A stretch of DNA of 34,081 nt. Source: a virus. This document shows positions 28,412 to 34,081 of the stretch, piece after piece. The notes under the pieces were generated by a model. That model made no database searches, was not told the origin of the DNA, and was given only the letters and a program-made list of their open reading frames with translations. The stretch covers positions 1 through 34,081 of IMG/VR virus record IMGVR_UViG_3300042305_000404, one strand, 5' to 3'. The stretch's first letter is position 1. Each line of letters opens with the position of its first letter. Position numbers and translations under genes: made by a program.

Positions 28412-29595
28412 ATTACGAAAAATACTCCTTTCTTATTTTTTTGGCAGCAATGCCGGGCAAGTGCCAAGGCGCACACCGCGTCATCATGCAACCCAGCCGG
28501 GGCAGAATACCGCATCCCTGTGGCTGTGTGTTCAAATTCAAAGTTCCGCATTTCATCTGCGATTACTCCCTCAGGAAAACCTATTGCAGCAGCGTGAACA
28601 TCCGCGGTTAATTGTTCCATCATTTGCTGTTTGCTTTGTGATGTGAACTTCACCCCGATAACCCGAGGGCAGCGTTTTTGTATCTTCTCTACAATCGGGT
28701 CGCCTACGCCCGTGCTGTCAATCGCGCAGGGGGTTGTGCCTATCAACTCAATTATATGCTGCTCAGTCTGCGCCCAATCCTTTTGGAACCTCTCAAAGTG
28801 GCAGACATTGTAATCCTTGTCCAAACCAATAATCACCGTCCAGTCGGTATATTTTGCAAGGTCGATGCCATACCATTCAGCAGGTGCGGTCGATTGCGCT
28901 TTGATGCAGCGGTCGATGTAACTCAGCCCGAATGGGTTGCTGCCGTCCTCGGTCGGCTCTGCCAAATACAACTCACTGAATATATGCTGTGGCAAATCCC
29001 TTTTGGCTTGCTCAATTTCGGCAGCGTCCAATATCCCAGCGTCCACCCCGTCATAAGCGGTTATCTTGTAGAACTGATACCCCGGTTCACCAGCCTTTGC
29101 CCGTTCGGATAACTTGTAACCCCAATTCTTTTTGCCCTTTACATTCCCGATCAACTTACATTTCCCCTGAGTTTTGGTTAATGTGGAACGGAGTGCGAAC
29201 CACGCCTCTTCTCGCGCCCTTGTGAACTCATCAAACACGGCTGCGAACACATCGTCCCCATATAGGTTGTCGGGCTTTTCTGCGGACTTGAATTGAATTA
29301 TCCCTCCCGTTGGTGTGGTCAATCGCAACTTGCTTTCATTGACCTTAAAAAAGCCCTTGTCGGTTACCTGAGTTCGCATACGATTGAAGGCGATTTCAGC
29401 CTGCTGATACACAGGGGCTACCCACCAAACTGATTGATTTTCTTTTAGCGTCAACGCCTGTTCAAATAGCCAAATAATATGACTGGCTGTCTTGCCTACT
29501 TTGGTGGCGGCAGCGGTTACGGTGTACCTTGAAGGGCTGTCTAATATAGCCCGTTGGTAATCGGTTACGAATGGGCGTGTGTACCTGATATGCAC
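28408..29595 (-). CDS. Terminase large subunit
   Basis: 395 residues, GTG start at 29595. ATPase: Walker A variant AAATKVGKTAS (Lys35-Thr36), VWWVAPVYQQAE, Walker B AAVFDEF (about residue 120) and a coupling segment KLIGNVKGKKNWGY. Nuclease: Gly-Ile-Asp-Leu-Ala-Lys-Tyr with acid near 240, a second acid in AIDSTGVGD, and the C-terminal GLHDDAVCALALA. It cuts and pumps DNA into proheads with the small subunit at 30956. It overlaps the glycosyltransferase upstream by 31 nt, so that gene is fused into the packaging operon. Confidence 0.92.
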   Translation of the reverse strand: MHIRYTRPFVTDYQRAILDSPSRYTVTAAATKVGKTASHIIWLFEQALTLKENQSVWWVAPVYQQAEIAFNRMRTQVTDKGFFKVNESKLRLTTPTGGIIQFKSAEKPDNLYGDDVFAAVFDEFTRAREEAWFALRSTLTKTQGKCKLIGNVKGKKNWGYKLSERAKAGEPGYQFYKITAYDGVDAGILDAAEIEQAKRDLPQHIFSELYLAEPTEDGSNPFGLSYIDRCIKAQSTAPAEWYGIDLAKYTDWTVIIGLDKDYNVCHFERFQKDWAQTEQHIIELIGTTPCAIDSTGVGDPIVEKIQKRCPRVIGVKFTSQSKQQMMEQLTADVHAAAIGFPEGVIADEMRNFEFEHTATGMRYSAPAGLHDDAVCALALARHCCQKNKKGVFFVI

Positions 29596-30614
29596 TGCTT
29601 GTAAAACTCTAATCGGTTCAGGTTTATGGCCTCAAAGTTATGGTGGGTGTTGCAGTAAATCCGGTTGGCTTCACCCCTTGCCTCTTTGAGTGTGTCCATT
29701 GATTTGGTCATTGCCTTCACCCAGCTTTCGGTTGTGTTTCCTGCATACATTATCCCGGGGTTGGCTTCCATTGTGCTGTAAGGTTTGACATAACTGGCAA
29801 CGACTGGCAAGGCATACGCCCCGGCTTCAATGACTTTTAACTCGGACTTGCAATTATTCCACTTGATATCTTCGAGGGGTGCAAGTGCCACATCAAACAA
29901 TCGGTAGAACAAGCCGTATTCATTCACCTGCTGCGCACCGCTTACCTTCACCTGCTCCCGTACCTTGTCCGCACTTCCATTGAACCGATACAAAATAGAC
30001 TGCCAAAGGTGATGCGGTTGATATCCGCATAGGTAGAACTCCACCTGGTCCGGGTAAGTGTCGCACATATAAGCTATCGCATCGCTTATGATCTGAATAT
30101 CGTTGGCATGAGTAAGCCCACCAACCCAGCCGAACCTGATTTTATCCGATTGCGTTTTTTCGCCCAGCCATTGTTCGTCAGTGAGGTTCAAAGCATTTGG
30201 CAGCACACACACATTTGAGTTGATTTGCCGCACTTCATTTGCCAGTGTGTCGGTGGTTACAGTAACCCCGGCAGCGTAATGTATAGCGTCTTGAACTGCC
30301 CCTTTGAGGTCGTTTGTTTTTGCCCAGCGGTAAGCATGGTGAAACTTAGGCAGCCGCCAATAATCGTCCACATCAATGACATAGGGGATATTGTGTTTGG
30401 CAAGGTGAACCAACACATCATAGTGCCGTTTCCCGATATAGCGGTTGAAGACCACCAAATCGTATTGCGTAAGGTTGGGTGTGCCTTTCTCGTTTATATC
30501 CGTGCAAATATCCACTTCCAATTCGGGGTGGGTAATTTGCAGGTATTTTAGGGGTGAGTAAAGGCGGTGATATTCCACACCCCCCATGCCTTCCCAAAGT
30601 GCTAAGATTTTCAT
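29565..30614 (-). CDS. GT-B glycosyltransferase (GT4-like)
   Basis: 349 residues. GT-B features: N-terminal MKILALWEGMGGVEYHRL, DLVVFNRYIGKRHYDVL, DVDDYWRLP, a hinge VLPNALNL, and the C-terminal donor-binding helix SELKVIEAGAYALPVVAS with the E-x7-P-type pattern. It would transfer a sugar to a virion protein, phage DNA or host glycan; the acceptor is unknown. It lies between the two terminase genes, an odd place, overlapping both neighbours. Confidence 0.85.
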   Translation of the reverse strand: MKILALWEGMGGVEYHRLYSPLKYLQITHPELEVDICTDINEKGTPNLTQYDLVVFNRYIGKRHYDVLVHLAKHNIPYVIDVDDYWRLPKFHHAYRWAKTNDLKGAVQDAIHYAAGVTVTTDTLANEVRQINSNVCVLPNALNLTDEQWLGEKTQSDKIRFGWVGGLTHANDIQIISDAIAYMCDTYPDQVEFYLCGYQPHHLWQSILYRFNGSADKVREQVKVSGAQQVNEYGLFYRLFDVALAPLEDIKWNNCKSELKVIEAGAYALPVVASYVKPYSTMEANPGIMYAGNTTESWVKAMTKSMDTLKEARGEANRIYCNTHHNFEAINLNRLEFYKQCISGTHAHS

Positions 30615-30748
30615 TTTTTGATATTCTTAATGTCGGCCATAATCATGCGAATAAGGGGGCTAACTATTTGCACATATTGAAACCTGAGTTTTAGTTGCAC
30701 ATTTGCCCGATGTCGTTTAAGGTGTCTATGCTGCGCCCGTACTTTCAT
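30611..30748 (-). CDS. Small very basic protein (45 aa)
   Basis: Runs from ATG at 30748, inside the end of the previous gene, to a TGA that overlaps the glycosyltransferase ATG (ATGA junction), filling a 111-nt gap. Very basic and His-rich (MKVRAQHRHLKRHRANVQLK), then a hydrophobic stretch (YVQIVSPLIRMIM). The tiling supports it; no family recognised. Might bind nucleic acid or membrane. Confidence 0.5.
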   Translation of the reverse strand: MKVRAQHRHLKRHRANVQLKLRFQYVQIVSPLIRMIMADIKNIKK

Positions 30749-30956
30749 GTGTTTGTTTGTAGTATATTTCAGCCCAAAGAGTCATATCTTGATGCGGTGG
30801 TGAAGCATCGCACCAAGCGTCTATAATTTGTTGCCGTTCCATTTCTTTGGCTTGTTGAACTATGTATCTAATAGTAGCCCATTTATCAATCGGAATATAA
30901 TCGATTTTTTCGTTTAGTTCCTTAACCAACCATTCAACTGCTGTCTGCCTTTTCAT
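30726..30956 (-). CDS. QTAVEWL-family hypothetical protein, late paralogue
   Basis: 76 residues, MKRQTAVEWLVKEL ... QQAKEMERQQIIDAW, paralogue of the rightward gene at 8307-8507. The shared N-terminus and QAK-x-ME block suggest one binding function used in two modules; the C-terminal halves differ. The start shares a base with the small-terminase stop. Confidence 0.7.
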   Translation of the reverse strand: MKRQTAVEWLVKELNEKIDYIPIDKWATIRYIVQQAKEMERQQIIDAWCDASPPHQDMTLWAEIYYKQTHESTGAA

Positions 30957-31312
30957 TATCCTAAGTCTAATGTTATTTTAATTTCGCCCTGCACCGTTTG
31001 ATTAACATCTGCCGTTTCCTTTGGCTTCCCGTACACCCTGCTCAATAATGTTTCAATCGAATAAAGGCTGCCCTTCTCCAATGACTTGCGCATAGCGTTG
31101 GCGATCGTCTTTTCCAATATCGTTGCTTTCGGGTTTTGCCACACCTCTTTCAGTTCGTCCAAGTCCATTGACAGCATCGCTTGAATGGTGTCGTTTATTT
31201 CGGCTAACTTGTACCCCTGCTCTTTCAAGAGAGTTACATACTTTTTTGGTCTGCCGTTGGGGTTTCTAACCTCTCCTTTTTGGGCTGGTATTAAGTTATG
31301 ATCGTTTGCCAT
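30956..31312 (-). CDS. Terminase small subunit candidate (DUF5681-like N-terminus)
   Basis: 118 residues from ATG at 31312; a longer frame to 31399 runs back into the ParB-like gene and is less likely. N-terminal pattern KGEVRNPNGRPKKYVTLLKEQGY, as in DUF5681-type DNA-binding proteins near terminases, then helices (DTIQAMLSMDLDELKEVW, TILEKTIANAMRKSLEKGSLYSIETLLSRVYGKPKE). It should recognise the packaging site and load the large subunit, whose gene is about 1.4 kb downstream. Confidence 0.7.
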   Translation of the reverse strand: MANDHNLIPAQKGEVRNPNGRPKKYVTLLKEQGYKLAEINDTIQAMLSMDLDELKEVWQNPKATILEKTIANAMRKSLEKGSLYSIETLLSRVYGKPKETADVNQTVQGEIKITLDLG

Positions 31313-31329
31313 TTCTCTAATTTCTCTCT

Positions 31330-31743
31330 TTATTTTCCACAAGTAGGGCAGAAATCTTTTTCGGTCTCTTCGGGTTCGCTGGGAATGTCCAAACCCCATG
31401 CCGAAAGTTTATCCGCATCCCATTCGTTTGCAAGGCTATCCCAGTTCCATTCCCCTGCATTTATGTTGTCGGCAATCAGGAAGCGGTTGCGTTGTTCTTC
31501 ATTCCATTCGTCTGCCAAAATAACCGGGACTTCTTCAATGCCGATTTCTTGCATGGCTCGAAGTCGTTGGTTGCCCCCTAAGACAACAAAGTGGTTTTTG
31601 TGGGTATATGCAATCAAAGGGCGTTTTACAAGCATTTCGGGAAACTCGATTATTGATTGCTTCAACTTCTCGAATTTTCTATCCCTAATTGCCCGTGGGT
31701 TTTTAGGGTGCGGCCTCAGTTTGCTTATTTCAATCCACTCCAT
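31330..31743 (-). CDS. ParB-like nuclease-domain protein with C-terminal CxxC
   Basis: 137 residues. N-terminal ParB/Srx pattern: ISKLRPHPKNPRAIRDRKFEKLKQSI ... PLIAYTHKNHFVVLGGNQRLRAMQEIGI, with Gly-Gly-Asn-Gln-Arg in place of the GxRR motif. The end is EKDFCPTCGK, half of a zinc ribbon. In many phages this domain sits next to terminase and may act in packaging or as an adaptor to methyltransferases. It is distinct from the early ParB-like protein at 957. It ends 17 nt before the small-terminase start. Confidence 0.8.
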   Translation of the reverse strand: MEWIEISKLRPHPKNPRAIRDRKFEKLKQSIIEFPEMLVKRPLIAYTHKNHFVVLGGNQRLRAMQEIGIEEVPVILADEWNEEQRNRFLIADNINAGEWNWDSLANEWDADKLSAWGLDIPSEPEETEKDFCPTCGK

Positions 31744-32342
31744 TACTTTTCGTATATGCGTACATTTTGGTTTATGTGTTTGCCTACTTTGAACCCTGCC
31801 AACTGCATGAAGTGGTCAAGCCCTGCATGACTCCATATTGTACAATGACCAACCTTCGGGTCGATGTAAGCATCGTCCTTCGTTAGCCAATCTGCAAATG
31901 AAGTTTCAATCATTACTTTGCCACCCTCTTTCAATAGTAAATGTACCCCAGATAACTCCGGGAACGGGTATGACAAATGTTCAACGACTTCAATCATTGT
32001 AACGCAATCGTATTTCACATTATACAGGAAGTTGAACTCGGGGTTGTACGGGTCATATCCGTTTGACTTAACACCTTTCTGCCTGAGATAGGACAAAAAT
32101 TGTCCACGACCGCAGCCGTAATCTAAAACATACCGATTGCTCGGGGTGATTGCTTTGATGCGTTCAAGCCGGGTAGCGTTCAGTTCTTCGCTGTTGCGTT
32201 CTTCTTGTTTTTCACCGCCAACCATATCGGTCTGGTCGATTGACTTGCTGTGTAGTGTGCCGAATTGGTCTTTATGATACTTTACTCCCCCTTTAGTAAA
32301 ATATAACTCGGTCGGCCAGTCTTTTAAAAATTGTTTAGCCAT
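31743..32342 (-). CDS. SAM-dependent methyltransferase (class I)
   Basis: 199 residues. SAM-binding motif I Asp74-Tyr-Gly-Cys-Gly-Arg-Gly80, motif II SNGYDPYNPEF, and motif IV/post region CVTMIEVVEHLSYP with acid. This is the small-molecule/sugar type (as in glycan biosynthesis), not the DNA type: no DPPY-like or Cys motif. The two glycosyltransferases nearby suggest that it methylates a sugar in a glycan decoration (inference). TAATG-like overlap with the ParB-like gene. Confidence 0.8.
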   Translation of the reverse strand: MAKQFLKDWPTELYFTKGGVKYHKDQFGTLHSKSIDQTDMVGGEKQEERNSEELNATRLERIKAITPSNRYVLDYGCGRGQFLSYLRQKGVKSNGYDPYNPEFNFLYNVKYDCVTMIEVVEHLSYPFPELSGVHLLLKEGGKVMIETSFADWLTKDDAYIDPKVGHCTIWSHAGLDHFMQLAGFKVGKHINQNVRIYEK

Positions 32343-33078
32343 ATTTGTATTTCATTATTTGAATGAGGTTAACCAATGTAAACGCCCCATATCCGTTCGC
32401 CCCGGTCGGGATTACATTATTGGCGTACGGGCAGACTTCAACTATCCGTGGGTGCTTTATGATTTCGGCAATCGCATAGGCCATTGACTGGTTGCCAACA
32501 AACAACTCACTGCCCTTAATTACTGCGGCCAACTCTGCGAAGTCCTGCACCTCGGTATAAGTCATGCCGGGAAGTTTGGCCGACAATACCCTAAATTCTT
32601 CGGGCAGCCCTACGAATGTCATCTTATCCGCATAGGGTTTCAAAACCATATAATCAAAGGTCGGGTTGTGATACCGGGCTGTCCGGTTAATTACAATAGG
32701 CCGGGTTGTTTTTGGTTTGACCGCAATGTCAATCGGCTGGGATAGGTCGCAAGTTAACCGGGGGTATGTGTGGAAGTACCATTGCGATATATGCCCGGTG
32801 TAATTGTGGAACTTTCGGAATGTGTCGAAGTCATAATCAACCTGCCCGGGTTGCTCAGTGATCTGAATTGACTTAATAAACCCGGTTGCGAATAACAATG
32901 GCCGGAGCATATCGCACATTTTGTAGGTCAACTGCACCCCGTTGTTTGGGTGGTTTGACACGGCTTGAAGCGGAACATTTGGCACAAGCACCAGTTCAAT
33001 GTCATCTCCTATTTGTCGCATAGCAGGCAGCGAATAAATCAGGTCGCCTGCGTTTCCGCTGTGTTTTACTCTCTGCAT
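32335..33078 (-). CDS. Glycosyltransferase, heptosyltransferase-like (GT9 type)
   Basis: 247 residues. N-terminal Rossmann pattern HSGNAGDLIYSLPAMRQI (the G-D-x(2)-(Y/F)-xxPA motif of GT9 proteins) and C-terminal EVQDFAELAAVIKGSELFVGNQSMAYAIAEIIKHPR, the nucleotide-sugar site of the family. Shorter than cellular heptosyltransferases (about 320), as usual in phages. Likely builds or modifies a surface glycan. 8-nt overlap with the methyltransferase. Confidence 0.75.
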   Translation of the reverse strand: MQRVKHSGNAGDLIYSLPAMRQIGDDIELVLVPNVPLQAVSNHPNNGVQLTYKMCDMLRPLLFATGFIKSIQITEQPGQVDYDFDTFRKFHNYTGHISQWYFHTYPRLTCDLSQPIDIAVKPKTTRPIVINRTARYHNPTFDYMVLKPYADKMTFVGLPEEFRVLSAKLPGMTYTEVQDFAELAAVIKGSELFVGNQSMAYAIAEIIKHPRIVEVCPYANNVIPTGANGYGAFTLVNLIQIMKYKYG

Positions 33079-33245
33079 ATCTCCTTAATAAAATCGGTTA
33101 AACAAGTTGTACAAGGTGGCAACCTGCGCCCCTTTCGCTTTTCATATTCCCGAGCAACCGCATCTGCAAGGTCGGGAGGTAGCTGCATAGTTCCTGTGCG
33201 GTGCAACTGCTGCAAATGTGGAAATAGTTGCTCTTTCAGTGTCAT
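33066..33245 (-). CDS. Small CxxC protein (59 aa)
   Basis: ATG at 33245 (ATGA with the membrane-protein stop), TAA at 33066, 13-nt overlap with the glycosyltransferase start. N-terminal helix (LKEQLFPHLQQLHRTG), then DLADAVAREYEKRKGRRLPPCTTCLTDFI with a Cys-x2-Cys knuckle. Small proteins of this kind recur in Bacteroidota phages beside the membrane protein upstream. Function unknown; may bind a metal. Confidence 0.65.
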   Translation of the reverse strand: MTLKEQLFPHLQQLHRTGTMQLPPDLADAVAREYEKRKGRRLPPCTTCLTDFIKEICRE

Positions 33246-33499
33246 AGCTTTTTATCAATTATGGCTGCCACAATAGCGGCCAACGATGCTGCAGCCACGC
33301 CCCACATTTCGCCCATGTAAGAATGATAAGACACCGACAGCCAAAACGCCAAACAAAATGCACATTCAAAGGGCTTTACACTTTTGCGGAAGTATGAGTT
33401 CTTCCCGGTCAAAAATGATATAATTGGGGGAAAGAAGTAGCGGCTGGCCAACACTGCCAACGATGCCAGCAGAATTGATTTACTTATTATGTCTGTCAT
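33242..33499 (-). CDS. Small membrane protein with FECAFCLAFW motif
   Basis: 85 residues, three hydrophobic segments (about 8-30, 46-60 and 64-82) and a Phe-Glu-Cys-Ala-Phe-Cys motif at the start of the second. This resembles short phage membrane proteins with PFxCxxC. Its neighbours (CxxC gene and sigma-like gene) overlap by 4 and 20 nt. Possibly a superinfection or envelope protein; not proven. Confidence 0.65.
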   Translation of the reverse strand: MTDIISKSILLASLAVLASRYFFPPIISFLTGKNSYFRKSVKPFECAFCLAFWLSVSYHSYMGEMWGVAAASLAAIVAAIIDKKL

Positions 33500-34016
33500 A
33501 TTGCCTCCTGATTTCGTCTTTCATTGCCTGTATTATTTTTTGTATTTCTCTAAAATTGATTTTGCTATCACGGGCGACCTGCTTAATTGAACGGACTTTT
33601 GCGTACTGCTCCCAAAGAACCCCCACATACCAATCACTCCGGTCATGGTCATGTGCCACACGGGAATACATATCGTTTGCGGTGTTGAGTGCGCCCAGTT
33701 GCCTCTGATATTCGTCTTCGTTGTACTCGTCATCTTCGCTTTCTATTTCCTCGGGCAGGGTTTCTGAGGGCTTACGAAAGTCCCGGTAAAATCTTTGCTT
33801 TCCGTTGCCGTGATACAGCCGAACCAAAATGCGGATAGCCCACCATTTAAGAAACCCGTCTGCATGAATTTTGCAGATTTCTTCATCCGACTTGGAACAA
33901 ATGACCACCCAAAATTCCTGATAAAGGTCGTCGGCAAGGTCGCCACCGATGTTTTGGCAGGCTTCCCGTAACCAACTGGACCGGGCAAGGTCGTTAAGAA
34001 TGTCATCCCTTGTCAA
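33480..34016 (-). CDS. Sigma-70-like transcription factor
   Basis: 178 residues, TTG start at 34016 (an in-frame stop lies two codons upstream). The region DLADDLYQEFWVVICSKSDEEICKIHADGFLKWWAIRILVRLY (about 26-70) matches sigma region 2 (DxAEDLxQExF ... FxxWLxxIA). An acidic linker follows (PEEIESEDDEYNEDE), then a C-terminal helix-turn-helix (SIKQVARDSKINFREIQKIIQAMKDEI) like region 4. It lies early in the leftward late set and could direct host RNA polymerase to the GGTACATTT-type promoters (inference). The sigma homology is weak; a sigma-like DNA-packaging regulator is the alternative. Confidence 0.6.
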   Translation of the reverse strand: MTRDDILNDLARSSWLREACQNIGGDLADDLYQEFWVVICSKSDEEICKIHADGFLKWWAIRILVRLYHGNGKQRFYRDFRKPSETLPEEIESEDDEYNEDEYQRQLGALNTANDMYSRVAHDHDRSDWYVGVLWEQYAKVRSIKQVARDSKINFREIQKIIQAMKDEIRRQYDRHNK

Positions 34017-34081
34017 GTTTTAATTGGTGTCGCTGTTGCAGGTATTCAAGCCATTGTTTGTTATCCCCGTACTTCGTATGA
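33590..34081. repeat. Right copy of 492-bp imperfect terminal repeat
   Basis: Same sequence as 1-492 with about 32 substitutions and no indels. Here it carries the complete sigma-like gene's 5' part and the last 26 codons of the HNH gene. The genome closes if one copy is removed, giving 33,589 bp. Confidence 0.93.
34003..34081 (-). CDS. HNH endonuclease, 3' fragment (contig edge)
   Basis: The C-terminal about 26 codons of the HNH gene, identical to 414-492. The fragment is cut by the window end, not degraded. Confidence 0.85.
   Translation of the reverse strand, partial: HTKYGDNKQWLEYLQQRHQLKLDKG

Noticed and set aside
30956-31399. 147-residue form of the small terminase
   Set aside because: The extra 29 residues overlap the ParB-like gene and are Arg-rich and unlike the family; the ATG at 31312 begins the conserved part.
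31931-31945. GGGTACATTTA motif inside the methyltransferase gene
   Set aside because: It encodes Gly-Val-His-Leu of the enzyme and has no start codon 5-8 nt downstream, so I treat it as chance.

Overview
The window is one complete tailed-phage genome (Caudoviricetes, siphovirus-like) that very probably infects a Bacteroidota bacterium (Flavobacterium/Chitinophaga-like). The host assignment rests on promoters of the TTTG-N19/20-TAnnTTTG type, on the scarcity of Shine-Dalgarno sequences, and on several Bacteroidota-phage protein types (DUF6291-like, DUF3310-like, XkdF-like protease, arabinofuranosidase/LamG-like tail protein). The last 492 bases repeat the first 492 bases with no indel but about 32 mismatches. 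The contig therefore closes to a circle, or a circularly permuted molecule, of 33,589 bp, and its two ends come from two slightly different strains. I see no integrase, excisionase, CI-like repressor or IS element.

Layout: from a divergent start near position 700, early genes run rightward (761-10444): an Rmf/CrpP-like protein, a ParB-like protein, a structured leader, a replication module (DUF6291-like protein with internal direct repeats, primase-helicase, stand-alone DnaA domain IV protein), a PAPS-reductase-like PP-loop protein, a small protein with an SSB-like tail, a DUF3310-like protein, a Rad52-type annealing module bracketed by two attC-like hairpins, and a metallophosphoesterase. 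An atypical tRNA-like sequence sits exactly at the strand switch (10447-10560).

All other genes run leftward from about 668 (through the circular junction) down to 10561. In transcription order they are: HNH endonuclease, sigma-like factor, small membrane protein, glycosyltransferase and methyltransferase genes, a second ParB-like protein, small terminase, a second glycosyltransferase, large terminase, a tail-chaperone pair with a probable -1 frameshift, a second tRNA-like element, tail completion and tail-tip proteins, tape measure, protease, scaffold, major capsid, a tail-tube candidate, portal, connectors, fibres, and the lysis genes at the end. Tail tip and tape measure precede the head genes, and the portal is about 11 kb from the terminase, which is an unusual order.

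Regulation can be read in part. Early rightward promoters are good matches to the Bacteroidota housekeeping consensus and lie only 4-7 nt before the ATG, so transcripts should be leaderless or nearly so. The leftward structural genes have a different recurring element, GGTACATTT(A/T), 5-6 nt before ATG/GTG and mostly without a -33 TTTG. The phage-encoded sigma-like protein is an obvious candidate reader. Intrinsic terminators cut the late region after the capsid gene, after the tail-tube candidate and after the second tRNA-like element. Six genes of 39-59 codons that pack tightly against their neighbours are included.
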